A DNA stretch of 64,000 nt from JALYNX01 sp963780755 (GTDB taxonomy: Bacteria > Actinomycetota > Acidimicrobiia > Spongiisociales > ZC4RG35): positions 1,054,001-1,118,000 of the forward strand of contig CAWACX010000001.1 in the NCBI GenBank assembly GCA_963780755.1. Reading direction: 5' to 3'. Position 1 is the first letter of the stretch. Every line of letters starts with the position of its first letter. Positions 1 through 9,419 of this stretch are shown piece after piece. The notes under the pieces are model-generated. The model ran no database searches. It saw only the letters and a list, made by a program, of their open reading frames with translations, and was not told where the DNA came from. Both the position numbers and the translations under genes were made by a program.

Positions 1-24
1 ACCGACGACGAGCGCCCGGTTAGT

Positions 25-1474
25 TCAGTCGGCGAGGCGGGAGCGAAGCAGTTCGTCGACGACCCGAGGATCGGCACGGCCGTGAGTCGCCTTCATGACC
101 TGTCCCACCAGGTAGCCGAGGACCTTCTCCTCACCACCCCGGAAACCGTCCACTGCCTTGGGATTGGCAGCGAGGACCTCGTCCACCGCTGTCTCGATGG
201 TGGACGAGTCGGTGATTTGGATGAGATTGCGAGCGTCGGCCACCGCGGCCGGCGGCCCTTCGCCGGCCAGCACCCCCTCCAACACTTCCTTGGCGGCCGA
301 CTTCGAGAGGCGCCCTGCTTCTACGAGGGCGACCAATTCGGCAAGGGAGGTGCCGTCGATCGGGACGCCAGAGGGCTCACCATCCTGGCGGCGCACCCAG
401 GCCGTCACCTCCCCAGTCACCCAGTTCGCCGACGCCCCGGGGTCGGCTCCCTCGGCAACGGCTGACTCGTGAAGCTCACGGAGTTGCAACGGGGAGGCGG
501 ATAGGACCGCAGCCATGGACTCATTGAGGCCCTGCGCCCGATATCTCTCCCGGCGCCTGGCCGGCAGCTCGGGCAGCGAGGCTCGGACCCTGGACACCCA
601 GGCCTCGTCGAGGACCATGGGCACCAGATCGGGCTCGACGAAGTAGCGGTAGTCGGAGGAGCCTTCCTTGGTGCGCATTGGATGCGTCACGCCGGCCTCT
701 TCATCCCAATGCCTCGTCTCCTGAATGACTGCGGCCGCCGGAGTCGACCAGTGTGATCTGTCGCCCGATCTCGTAGTCGACGGCTCGCTCCAGAGACCGA
801 AAGGAGTTCATGTTCTTGATCTCGACCTTGGTCCCCAGCTCGGTGCTCCCCTCGGGGCGAATCGAGACATTGGCATCGAAGCGCACCGAGCCCTCCTCGA
901 GCCTGGCGTCGGAGACGCCGAGCTCGGCAACGAGGGCCCGCAGCTCCTGGGCGTAGACCCGGGCCTCGACCGCACTCCGCAGGTCGGGACGAGACACGAC
1001 CTCGACCAAAGGGACTCCGGAGCGGTTGAAGTCGAGAAGTGTCGACTCCGCGGCATGGATCCTCCCTCCGACACCGACATGGGTCGACTTCCCGGTGTCC
1101 TCCTCCATGTGGGCCCGTTCGATCCCGATGCGGCGGGCCTCGCCCTCGACGACGATGTCGAGGTGGCCGTCATGGCTGACCGGGATGTCGAACTGGGAGA
1201 TCTGGTAGTTCTTGGGGAGGTCCGGATAGAAGTAGTTCTTGCGGTGGAACACCGAGCGCTCTGATATCTCGCAATCCAGCGCGAGCCCGATCGCCATGAT
1301 CGACTCGATGGCTGCCCGGTTGGTGACGGGCAGGGCCCCGGGCAGCCCGAGACAGGTCGGGCAGACGTTGGTGTTGGGCTCCGCCCCGAAGCTGACCGCA
1401 CATCCGCAGAACATCTTCGACTCGGTCCGCAGCTCGACGTGGACCTCGATCCCGATGACCGCCTCCCAGGTCAC
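25..1474 (-). CDS. gatB: Aspartyl/glutamyl-tRNA(Asn/Gln) amidotransferase subunit B, one frameshift
   Basis: GatB binds misacylated Glu-tRNA(Gln)/Asp-tRNA(Asn) and, with GatA and GatC, amidates it in the cytoplasm. The N-terminal part (frame ending near 701) starts with IGIEVHVEL and carries the Cys-rich CPTCLGLPG segment. The C-terminal part contains DYRYFVEPDLVP and the helical YqeY-like tail. The reading frame breaks at about 731-740, inside a gcggccgc run. Removing one base joins ...LVDSGG to AVIQETRHWDEEAG and gives about 482 aa, the normal length. The GTG start at 1474 overlaps the gatA stop as GTGA. The gene is essential in bacteria lacking GlnRS, so a sequence error is likelier than real loss. 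Confidence 0.93.
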
Positions 1475-2941
1475 GAGGCCACCTGCGCAAGCTCAGGGGA
1501 AACATCGAATTCGGCGAGACGCTCCACCTCGGCGGCCACTTGAAAGAGGACCTCTTCCCCCAATGCGGGCGCCATCACCTGGAAGCCGATCGGCAGGCCA
1601 TCCTGGTCCAGTCCCACCGGGACCGAGATCGCAGGGTGACCTGCCAGGTTGGAGGGGATGGTGCAGATGTCGGACAGGTACATGGCGAGGGGATCGGCGA
1701 CGCGGGCACCCGCCTCGAAGGCGGCGGTCGGGCTCGTCGGCGAGACCAGGACGTCGACCTGCTCGTAGGCCCGGGCGAAGTCCTCCTGGATCGCCGCCCT
1801 GACCCGCTGCGCCTGACCGTAGAAGGCGTCGTAGTAACCGGCGGAGAGCGCATAGGTCCCGAGCAGGATCCGCCTCGTCACTTCCGGCCCGAAGCCCTCG
1901 GCGCGGGTGGCCCCCATCATCTGCTCGGTGGTGACCCCCGCGGACCTCAACCCGTACCTGACGCCGTCGAAGCGGGCCAGGTTCGCAGAGCACTCGGCGG
2001 GTGCGATGAGGTAATAGGCGGAAAGGGCGATCTCGAACGAGGGAAGCGAGACCCTGACCACTTCCATCCCTGACGACTCCAGCCTGGCCACCATCTCCGC
2101 CGTCGCCGACTCGACCGCCGGCTCGTACCCGTCCCCGCTGAGCTCGTCGACGACACCGACCCGCAGGCCGGCAACCCCACGGCCCAACCCGGCTCCGGGA
2201 TCGGGATAAGGCCCGCTGAGAGAGGTGGAGTCCAACGGGTCGTGCCCCCAGATCGCGCGCCAGAGTCAGCGCCGAGTCCTCCACAGTCCGGGTGAGCGGC
2301 CCGATCTGGTCAAGGGATGAGGCGAATGCGATGAGGCCGAAGCGGCTGACGGTGCCATATGTCGGCTTCATCCCGACCACTCCGCACAGCGAGGCCGGCT
2401 GGCGGATCGAGCCGCCGGTGTCCGAGCCCAGGGCGGCGAGGGCGGACCCGATGGCGACGGCAGCAGCCGATCCTCCCGACGAGCCCCCCGCCACGCGGGT
2501 GGTGTCCCACGGGTTGTAGGTGGGGCCATATGCCGAGTTCTCGGTGGAGGAGCCCATGGCGAACTCATCGAGGTTGGTCTTGCCCACTACGACGGCGCCG
2601 GCCTCGCGCAGCCTGGCCACGACGGTGGCGTCGTAGGGCGGGCGGTATCCGGCCAGGATCTGGGATGCGGCCGTGGTCTCCACCCCCCTGGTGCACATGT
2701 TGTCCTTCACCGCGACCGGGATGCCGTGCAGAGGCCCGTGGTCGATGCCCCGCTCCAGGTCGGCGTCGGCTTTCCGTCGCCGACTCCACGGCCCGCTCCC
2801 GGTCGAGGGTGAGGAAGGCGTGGATCTGGGCCTCCGAGCTGGCCGCGGCGCTCAAGGACCGAATCCAGCAACGCCTCCGAAGTCGTCTCGCCCTTGCGCA
2901 GTGCGGCGCCCCGCCTCGGCGACACTCAACGGGCCGGTCAT
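1471..2941 (-). CDS. gatA: Aspartyl/glutamyl-tRNA amidotransferase subunit A, four frameshifts
   Basis: GatA is the amidase-signature subunit that releases ammonia from glutamine for the GatCAB complex. The Ser-cisSer-Lys triad motifs are visible: VAVKDNM (Lys), GGSSGGSAAAVA and GSDTGGSIRQPA. The coding frame slips four times, each time as if one base were extra: about 2905-2913, 2846-2852, 2770-2776 and 2253-2261. Corrected, the product starts MTGPLSVAEAG and is about 488 aa, full length. The ATG at 2941 overlaps the gatC stop (ATGA). Four independent slips in an essential, otherwise perfectly conserved gene argue for sequencing or assembly error rather than a pseudogene. Confidence 0.92.
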
Positions 2942-3228
2942 TCCGACTCCATCGCCGGGGGCACGACGAAGTACCCATCTGCGGTGTCTGGGGCGGAGGA
3001 CAGCACTTCTTCCCGGTCCAGGGACTCGCGGGTCACATCCTCACGAAAGGCGTTGACCAGGCCGAGGGGATGGGCGTTCTCGACATGAGGCTCCGCATCG
3101 AGAGCTTGGACCCGGGCCGCGTGCTCCAGGATGACCCCCAACTGGCTCTTGTAGCCGTCGAGCTCCTCCGGGCTCAGGTCGAGGCGTGCCAGCCGCGCAA
3201 CATGGGCGATGTCGATTTCGATGGGCAT
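2938..3228 (-). CDS. gatC: Aspartyl/glutamyl-tRNA amidotransferase subunit C
   Basis: GatC is the small (96 aa) belt subunit that holds GatA and GatB together. The N-terminal segment DIAHVARLARLDLSPEEL is the family signature, and the C-terminus has the usual LSSAPDTADGYFVVP block. It is the first gene of gatC-gatA-gatB, and its stop overlaps the gatA start. Eight bases before the ATG lies TACACT, a -10-like hexamer, so the transcript may begin at the start codon. No Shine-Dalgarno sequence is seen. Confidence 0.95.
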   Translation of the reverse strand: MPIEIDIAHVARLARLDLSPEELDGYKSQLGVILEHAARVQALDAEPHVENAHPLGLVNAFREDVTRESLDREEVLSSAPDTADGYFVVPPAMESE

Positions 3229-3236
3229 GGGCCGGG

Positions 3237-3242
3237 AGTGTA
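3237..3242 (-). promoter_or_regulatory. -10-like TACACT upstream of gatC, leaderless type
   Basis: The hexamer TACACT (minus strand) ends 8 nt before the gatC ATG. That spacing would put the transcription start at or next to the start codon. No clear -35 is visible. Confidence 0.45.
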
Positions 3243-3277
3243 GGAAGCAGCGGTTGGATGGCTTCCGGCGTTATCCG

Positions 3278-4300
3278 TCAGCCGGCCACCTTCGAAATGG
3301 ACTCGTAGGCCCATGCCAGGTCGTCGACCCGCACCGACTCGCCGGGCTTGTGGGCGAGGGCCGGCTCCCCGGGCCCGAAGTTGACCGCTGGTATCCCGGC
3401 CTCGGAGAGCTGGGCGACGTCGGTCCAACCCTGCTTGCCCTGGAAGGTGGCGCCCGATGCGGCCGCCAGGTCGAGGAACAGAGGGTGCTTGGAGTGAACG
3501 GCGCCCGCCGGAGCGACGTCGGTGACCGCGAAGCGATCGGCCTCGGCGCAGACCGACTCCAGATGGGAGATCGCCTCGTCTCGCGGCCGGTCCGGTGCGA
3601 AGCGGTAGTTGACGTTCATGACGAACTCGGAGGGAATCACGTTCCTGGCGATCCCGCCGTGGGCCATGGTCACCGAAATGACCTCCTTGAACTCGAGGCC
3701 CTCGACCACATGGAGCTCTGGCTCGAGCTTTCGCATCGCTGTGAGGAACTCGCCGGCCTTGGTCACCGCGTTGTCTCCGAGCCAGGGTCGCGCCGAGTGT
3801 GCCGCTTCTCCCTCGAAGACCACATCGGCGTTGATCACCCCCTGGCAGCCGGCTTCCAGGTTGCGATCGGTTGGCTCCAGGACAATGGCCGACTCGGCCT
3901 CCCGCAGCCAGGGCGCGGCCTCGAGCACCGTGGCCAGTTGGTTGCCGGTGAGAGGGCCTTCTTCTCCGGCGTAGAACACTGCTGCCACCCGGGCCGGGCC
4001 CAGGTCTTCGAGAAGGTGGACCATGACCGCGATGCCGGCCTTCATGTCCGTCGCCCCCAGGCCGAAGACCCGGCCACCTTCGATCGTGGAGCCGACATGG
4101 CCCTGGAGCGGGACCGTGTCCAGATGGCCTACGAGCAGGGTCGCCCCGCTCTGCGGCTCGCCCACGACCAGCGAGTCGGCCACGGAAACCGCTGGAAACC
4201 GAGAGAGCCGGTGAGCGATGGCGTCACGGAGTTGTGCTTCGCCTCCGGTGACGGAGGGGATGTCGACGAGCCAGCGAAGGGTCTCGACCAGATCGGTCAC
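3278..4300 (-). CDS. dapE: Succinyl-diaminopimelate desuccinylase
   Basis: M20-family metallopeptidase (340 aa) that removes succinate from N-succinyl-LL-diaminopimelate in the lysine/peptidoglycan DAP pathway. Metal-binding signatures are present: VGHLDTVP (His and Asp), GATDMKAG (Asp) and YAGEEGPL (Glu-Glu, catalytic base and ligand). A dimerisation domain lies in the middle. The GTG start overlaps the dapD stop (GTGA), so dapD and dapE are translationally coupled. The context with dapD makes DapE more likely than a generic M20 peptidase such as ArgE. Confidence 0.92.
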   Translation of the reverse strand: MTDLVETLRWLVDIPSVTGGEAQLRDAIAHRLSRFPAVSVADSLVVGEPQSGATLLVGHLDTVPLQGHVGSTIEGGRVFGLGATDMKAGIAVMVHLLEDLGPARVAAVFYAGEEGPLTGNQLATVLEAAPWLREAESAIVLEPTDRNLEAGCQGVINADVVFEGEAAHSARPWLGDNAVTKAGEFLTAMRKLEPELHVVEGLEFKEVISVTMAHGGIARNVIPSEFVMNVNYRFAPDRPRDEAISHLESVCAEADRFAVTDVAPAGAVHSKHPLFLDLAAASGATFQGKQGWTDVAQLSEAGIPAVNFGPGEPALAHKPGESVRVDDLAWAYESISKVAG

Positions 4301-5103
4301 AACTGAACACCGAGGTCACGCAGATAGGCGTTGAGGGCCGTCTTCTCGCTGGTCCTCTCGGTTCGCTTCCCGATGATCAGGGCGCACACCAGGTCGTATG
4401 TCCCACTGGGGAAGTCCTTGGGGCGGGTGCCGGGCACCACCACCGAGCCCGCGGGGACCCGGCCCCGGTGCTCGACCGGCTTGGGCCCGGTGACATCGAT
4501 GATTGGAGTCGAGGCGGTGAGCACGGTGTTGGCGCCGAGCACCGCGCCCTCTTCAACCAGCAGCCCTTCCACGACGATCGACCTGCTCCCAATGAACGCC
4601 CCGTCCTCGATGATCACCGGGCTGGCGCCAGGGGGCTCGAGGACACCCCCGATGCCCACGCCTCCCGAGAGGTGGACGTTGCGGCCGATCTGGGCGCACG
4701 ATCCCACCGTGGCCCAGGTGTCCACCATGGTCCCCGCACCGACATAGGCGCCGATGTTGACGTACCCGGGCATGACGATCACCCCCGGCTCGCAGTGCGC
4801 CCCGTAACGGACTGTGCCCGGTGGCACCACCCTCACCCCCTGGGCGGCCAGGCCATGTTTGAGCGGGATCTTGTCGTGGTACTCGTAGGCACCCACCTCG
4901 ACGGTCTCCATCTCCCGGAGCCGGAAATAGAGGAGGATGGCTTCCTTCAGCCACTCGTTCACGACCCAGCCGGCTTCGGTCTTCTCAGCGACTCGCGACT
5001 CCCCGCGGTCCAACGAGTCGATGGCCGACTCCACCGCGTCCCGGGCGCTTTCGACCTCGGCGTCTCCGGCATATGCCGCCCTGATCAGGTCTTGGTTGGT
5101 CAC
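4297..5103 (-). CDS. dapD: Tetrahydrodipicolinate N-succinyltransferase
   Basis: Transfers succinyl from succinyl-CoA to tetrahydrodipicolinate, the step before dapC/dapE. The 268 aa protein shows the left-handed beta-helix hexapeptide repeats in its second half (VMPGYVNIGAYVGAG, TWATVGSCAQIG, GVGIGGVLEPPGA). An all-alpha N-terminal region precedes them. The C-terminus FPSGTYDLVCALIIGKR fits the family. It is the first gene of a dapD-dapE pair. GAGG lies about 14 nt upstream of the ATG, far for a ribosome site, and no -10-like hexamer sits close to the start. Confidence 0.93.
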   Translation of the reverse strand: MTNQDLIRAAYAGDAEVESARDAVESAIDSLDRGESRVAEKTEAGWVVNEWLKEAILLYFRLREMETVEVGAYEYHDKIPLKHGLAAQGVRVVPPGTVRYGAHCEPGVIVMPGYVNIGAYVGAGTMVDTWATVGSCAQIGRNVHLSGGVGIGGVLEPPGASPVIIEDGAFIGSRSIVVEGLLVEEGAVLGANTVLTASTPIIDVTGPKPVEHRGRVPAGSVVVPGTRPKDFPSGTYDLVCALIIGKRTERTSEKTALNAYLRDLGVQL

Positions 5104-5149
5104 GCCGTTTCCTCGCTTCGGTCCCGGCGGCAGAGTAACTGGGCCTGGC

Positions 5150-5155
5150 TACGGT
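5150..5155 (+). promoter_or_regulatory. -10-like TACGGT, leaderless type
   Basis: TACGGT ends 9 nt before the ATG at 5165, in the 61-bp divergent region between dapD and the plus-strand gene. It is one of a recurrent set in this window. Confidence 0.4.
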
Positions 5156-5164
5156 GCCCGTGGC

Positions 5165-5554
5165 ATGTCATACCGCCTGATCTATCTCGGGCTCGGACTG
5201 GTGGCCGTGGCCGCTATCGCGTTCGGGATCGTGCTCTCGACCGAGGGCGAGGAGATCGTCCTTCCCGGGCCCATCGAAGCCGTCTCGCCCGGTCCCGGTG
5301 ACCTGGTGCCTCCGCAGACCGCCATCGAAGTCGACCTCGAGCCCGGCTACCAGGCAGACATCTACGTCGATGGCTGGCTGGTAGAAGACGCCACCTTCGT
5401 CGAAGGGACCGGGGTGTACCGGTGGGCGCCGAGCCCATCGAACCCGACGATCACCGAATGGACGCCGGGCCAACACACGGTGGAAGTCCGTTATGACACC
5501 ATCAACGGCCTGCCCGAGCCCGGCGAGTTCTCCTGGTCGTTTCGTATAGGTTGA
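5165..5554 (+). CDS. Small membrane-anchored hypothetical protein
   Basis: 129 aa. Residues about 4-24 (LIYLGLGLVAVAAIAFGIVL) form one hydrophobic helix, and the remainder is a small extracytoplasmic beta-rich domain. It contains IEVDLEPGYQADIYVDGWLVED and ends in FSWSFRIG, which resembles an immunoglobulin-like fold. No catalytic motif is seen and I do not recognise the family. The ATG at 5165 was chosen because the hydrophobic helix follows directly, the upstream extension is antisense to dapD, and a -10-like hexamer lies 9 nt upstream. The next gene starts 8 nt after its stop, so the two are probably cotranscribed. Confidence 0.7.
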   Translation: MSYRLIYLGLGLVAVAAIAFGIVLSTEGEEIVLPGPIEAVSPGPGDLVPPQTAIEVDLEPGYQADIYVDGWLVEDATFVEGTGVYRWAPSPSNPTITEWTPGQHTVEVRYDTINGLPEPGEFSWSFRIG

Positions 5555-5562
5555 GCTGAACC

Positions 5563-5985
5563 ATGGAGAAGACCGACAAAGACCCCGACGCACACCTCGC
5601 GTCCTTGTCGGTTGGGGTCCGCGAGGACATGGAGCGCCTCGACGACCTGATCTCGGAGGCGATGCCGGGACGGAGCCGGACCCTATGGGAGGGCACGTTC
5701 TGGGGCGGCAGCGAGCAACAGATCATCGGGTATGGCGACTTCAGCTATGACCGGCCAACCGGGACCGTCGAGTGGTTCATGGTCGGCCTCGCCGCTCAGA
5801 AGAACTACATCAGCATGTATGTGAATGCGGTGGCCGACGGGGGCTACGCCGTCCAGAAGTACGCGGAGCGGTTGGGCAAGGTCAAGGTGGGCAGCGCCAG
5901 CATCAGCTTCAAGAAGGTCGCCGACATCGACCTCGCGGCCCTCACCGAGCTGGTGGGCCTCGCCAACGCGCAGCTCGACGGGTGA
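5563..5985 (+). CDS. DUF1801 (YdhG-like) domain protein
   Basis: 140 aa. The pattern of an N-terminal helical DLISEAMPGRSRTLWEG segment followed by FMVGLAAQKNYISMYVN and a C-terminal LGKVKVGSASISFKK matches DUF1801 proteins, small cytoplasmic proteins of unknown biochemical role. No signal peptide is present. Its stop codon overlaps the start of the downstream cysteine-synthase-like gene (GTGA), implying translational coupling, but a functional link is not evident. Confidence 0.8.
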   Translation: MEKTDKDPDAHLASLSVGVREDMERLDDLISEAMPGRSRTLWEGTFWGGSEQQIIGYGDFSYDRPTGTVEWFMVGLAAQKNYISMYVNAVADGGYAVQKYAERLGKVKVGSASISFKKVADIDLAALTELVGLANAQLDG

Positions 5986-6920
5986 GCCTGCGGACCGGGT
6001 CGGTGCTGACCGAGCTGATCGGGAACACCCCGGTCGTGAAGCTGGATGCGGTCGTGCCCGAGGCCGCGGCAGATGTCTTCGTCAAACTGGAATGGTTCAA
6101 CCCCACCGGCTCCTACAAGGACCGAATGGCCCTGGCCATCATCGAGGAGGCGGAGCGGCGCGGCGACCTGAGGCCGGGGATGACGGTCGTGGAATACACC
6201 GGTGGCAGCACGGGCTCGTCACTCGCCTTCGTCTGCGCGGTCAAGGGCTATCGGTTCGTGGTCGTCTCCTCCGACGCATTTGCACCAGAGAAGCTGAGGA
6301 CGATGAGGGCACTCGGGGCCGAGCTGACCATCGTGCCGAGCGAAGGCGGGATGATCACCCCCGACCTGGTGCCCCGGATGATGGAGAAGGCCCGCGAGCT
6401 CGCTGCCGAGCCGGGCACATACTTCACCGACCAGTTCAACAACCACGACGCGATCACCGGCTACCGAAAGGCTGGCGAGGAGTTGATGGAGCAGGTCCCG
6501 ACGCCGATTGACGCGGTGGCCGTGGCCGCGGGGACCGGAGGATTCTCCATGGGAGTGGCAACCGCTCTCCGGGAGGCCGGCGCCCCGACCAGGGTGGTCC
6601 TGCTCGAGCCTGCCTCCTCAGCTGTGATCACGGGCCAGGTCGCCGGGACCCATCATGTGGAGGGGATCGGTGCCGGGTTCGTCCCTCCTCTGCTCGACAC
6701 CGACCTCTACGACGAGGTGAGGGCGATCGACGAGGGTGAGGCGAGATCGATGGCGAGGAGGCTGGCCAGGGAAGAGGGCCTCCTGACCGGGATCTCCAGC
6801 GGCCTCAACGTGGCGGCTGCGATCGACCTTGCCCGGGAGCTGGGCCCGGGGAGGACAGTGGCCACCGTCGCCGTCGACACGGGCCTCAAGTACCTGGCGG
6901 GCGATCTCTTCGACATTTAG
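5982..6920 (+). CDS. PLP-dependent cysteine synthase family protein
   Basis: 312 aa fold-type II PLP enzyme. It opens with VLTELIGNTPVVKLD, carries the Schiff-base lysine in NPTGSYKDRMA and an unusual EYTGGSTGSSLA loop where O-acetylserine sulfhydrylases normally have TSGNTG. GTGGF binds the PLP phosphate. It would catalyse beta-replacement or elimination on an activated serine. The altered substrate loop means a plain cysK assignment is not safe; a cystathionine beta-synthase-like or other lyase role is possible. The GTG start at 5982 was chosen because it overlaps the DUF1801 stop and directly precedes the conserved N-terminus. Confidence 0.85.
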   Translation: MSLRTGSVLTELIGNTPVVKLDAVVPEAAADVFVKLEWFNPTGSYKDRMALAIIEEAERRGDLRPGMTVVEYTGGSTGSSLAFVCAVKGYRFVVVSSDAFAPEKLRTMRALGAELTIVPSEGGMITPDLVPRMMEKARELAAEPGTYFTDQFNNHDAITGYRKAGEELMEQVPTPIDAVAVAAGTGGFSMGVATALREAGAPTRVVLLEPASSAVITGQVAGTHHVEGIGAGFVPPLLDTDLYDEVRAIDEGEARSMARRLAREEGLLTGISSGLNVAAAIDLARELGPGRTVATVAVDTGLKYLAGDLFDI

Positions 6921-6928
6921 GCCACAGC

Positions 6929-7357
6929 TCAGAGCGGTTCGAGGATCACCACCGGGATGATGCGCTCGGTCCGCTCCTGGTACTTGTCGTAGTTCGGAAA
7001 GATCGCAGCCATCATCTCCCAGAGTCGCGGCTTTTCGCCGTCGTCCGCGGTCCGAGCCATTGCCCTCATCTTCTCCGACCCCACCTGCAACTCCACCTCG
7101 GGATTGGCGACCAGGTTGAGGTACCAGGCCGGGTGGTGGTCGCCGCCTCCGGTCGAAGCCACCACCAGATAACTCCCTGCGTCCTCGCCATAGATGAGCG
7201 CAGACCGGCGCAACTTTCCGGTCTTCCGGCCGCGGGTGGTCAACAAGAGCGTCGGCACCCCGTGCCAGTTATGGCCCTTGGCCCCATCGGTCTCCACGTA
7301 TTCCCGAATGTGGCGGTTGACCCAACCCTCCGGGCTGTCGTAGATCTCCTCGGTCAC
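6929..7357 (-). CDS. Deazaflavin-dependent nitroreductase family protein (Ddn/DUF385-like)
   Basis: 142 aa split beta-barrel protein. The segments PTLLLTTRGRKTGKLRRSALIY and WYLNLVANPEVELQVG are characteristic of the F420-binding nitroreductase/DUF385 family found mainly in actinobacteria and Chloroflexi. This implies that the organism may make coenzyme F420. The GTG at 7357 overlaps the ligA stop as GTGA. The much longer open frame upstream is antiparallel shadow inside ligA. The physiological substrate cannot be told from sequence. Confidence 0.88.
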   Translation of the reverse strand: MTEEIYDSPEGWVNRHIREYVETDGAKGHNWHGVPTLLLTTRGRKTGKLRRSALIYGEDAGSYLVVASTGGGDHHPAWYLNLVANPEVELQVGSEKMRAMARTADDGEKPRLWEMMAAIFPNYDKYQERTERIIPVVILEPL

Positions 7358-9400
7358 TCGTCGCCCCCGGGAAGGGACGACACGCCGACCTCGAGCAGCT
7401 TGGCGAAACCGGTCTCGTCGAGGATGGGGATCCCCAACTCCTCGGCCTTCCTGGTCTTCGATGCGCCGGGAGACTCGCCCACGATCAGAGCGGTGGTCTT
7501 TCCCGACACGGAGCCCGCCGCCTTCCCGCCCCGGACCTCGATGGCGGTCTGGGCCTCCTCTCGGGTGAACCCGGGCACCGTGCCCGAGATCACAAAAGTG
7601 GCTCCTGTCAGCAGCCCGGACGCGGCGTCCTTCACCACATCGTCCTCGAGGCGCACCCCGGCATCCCCCAGCTTGGCGACCAGGGCCTTGTTGTCCGGGT
7701 CCGCTGCCCAATCCGCGATTCCCCTGGCGATGACCGGGCCGATCCCCTCCACCTCCGCGATCTCGGCCTCGCTGGCCGCCATCAGGGCGGGAAGGCCCCC
7801 GAAGTGGCGGATCAGCGTCCGGGCAACGGTGCTTCCGACGTGCCTGATGCCGAGGGCGGTTAGAAGCCTCGACACCGGGCGGTCCCGGGCGCCGTCGATG
7901 GCGGTTCTCAAGTTCTCGATGGAGATCGTCCCCCAGCCCTCTTTCCCCGCCAGCGATTCCGGATCGAAGGTGAAGATGTCGGCAGGGTCTTTGATCAGCC
8001 CATCGGTGAGGAGCATGTCGATCGTCTTGTAACCGAGGTGCTCGATGTCCATGCCACCCCGGGACGCGAAATGGAACAGCCATTCCCGGACCCGGGACGG
8101 GCACTCGAACCCGCCTGTGCACCGGGCGACCGCCTCCCCCTCAACTCGAACGATCGGATTTCCGCAAAATGGGCAGTGGGAGGGCATCTTCCACTTCTTC
8201 TCCCGCCCGGTCCGCGTCGACACCACCGGCCCCACCACTTCCGGGATGACGTCGCCTGCTCGACGCACTATCACCTGGTCGCCGATGCGGACGTCCTTGA
8301 GCTTGACCTGGTCCTCGTTGTGCAACGTCGCCAGGCCCACGGTGGCGCCGCCGACGAAGACAGGCTCGAGGACGGCAAACGGCGTGGCGGCCCCGGTGCG
8401 GCCGATGTTGACCGCGATGTCCTTGAGTTTCGTCACCTGCTCCTCGGCCGGGAATTTGTAGGCGATGGCCCAACGAGGCGCACGGGAGGTGAACCCGAGA
8501 CGGTCCTGCTCGGCGATGGAGTCGGCCTTGATCACGACCCCGTCGGTCTGATAGACGGTCTCATGCCGCTTCTGCTCGGCCTCGGCCACGTAAGCCAGCA
8601 CTTCATCGAGCGTGGAGACGACACGGGTCAGAGGGTTGGTCCGGAGGCCGAGGTCCCGGATGTAGTCGAGTGTCTCGGCATGGGTTGCCAGGCGGGGCCC
8701 GCCGTCGATGAGTCCCAGTTGATACACCCAGATGTCGACCTTGCGAGAGGCGGTCGCCCGGGGGTCCTTTTGCCGGACCGACCCTGCGGCGGCGTTGCGG
8801 GGGTTGGCGAAGAGGCGCTCGCCCTTCTCCGCCTGGCGCCGGTTCAGCTCCTCGAAGGCGCTCGCCGGCATGTAGACCTCGCCTCGGACCTCGATGAGGC
8901 TGGGGGGCTTGTTCCCACGAAGGCGGAGGGGGACCGACTCGATGGTGCGCAAGTTGGGGGTGATGTCCTCGCCGGTCACCCCGTCGCCTCGGGTGGCCCC
9001 GGTGACGAGGGCCCCATCCCGGTAGGTGAGGACGACAGCAAGCCCGTCGATCTTGAGCTCGCACACGTAGCCGCTCGGTGGCGCCCCCAGCTGGCGCTCC
9101 ATCCGCTGTTCCCAGGTCTCGAGGTCCTCCCGTGACACTGCGTTGTCCAGGGAGAACATGGGCCGGAGATGGCGGACCGGGGCGAAGAGGCTCCCCACGA
9201 CGGCGCCCACCCGTTGCGTTGGGCTGTCCGCGCGTGACCAGGTCCGGGTGCTCCTCCTCGAGCCCCTGCAGCTCTTTCACCAACGCGTCGTATTGAGCAT
9301 CGGACACCACGGGGTCGTCAAGGATGTAGTAGCGGTGGGAGTGCTCGCGGATCTCAGACCGGAGTTGGTCGATGCGACTGGCAGCTGAGGGCATCGACAC
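7354..9400 (-). CDS. ligA: NAD+-dependent DNA ligase LigA, one frameshift
   Basis: Seals nicks in replication and repair. Visible in order are the Ia domain (HSHRYYILDDPVVSDAQYD), the adenylation motif CELKIDGLAV with the nucleotidyl lysine, the OB fold, the zinc finger CPFCGNP...CTGGFECPSR, HhH repeats, and a C-terminal BRCT domain beginning near VVKDAASGLL. A frame break at about 9228-9234 separates the first ~60 residues from the rest. Removing one base gives DSPTQRVGAVV and a full ~680 aa protein. The start is GTG 9400 or ATG 9394. The gene lies 20 nt after mnmA. It is essential, so the break is probably an error. Confidence 0.93.
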
Positions 9401-9419
9401 CGACCTTACCGACCGCCGG

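Noticed and set aside
25..2941. gatA and gatB as true pseudogenes
   Set aside because: Conserved sequence continues perfectly across every break; single-base correction restores full proteins; the complex is essential in organisms of this type.
3209..4306. 365-codon plus-strand frame opposite dapE
   Set aside because: Mirror of a well-conserved M20 peptidase; no recognisable domain of its own.
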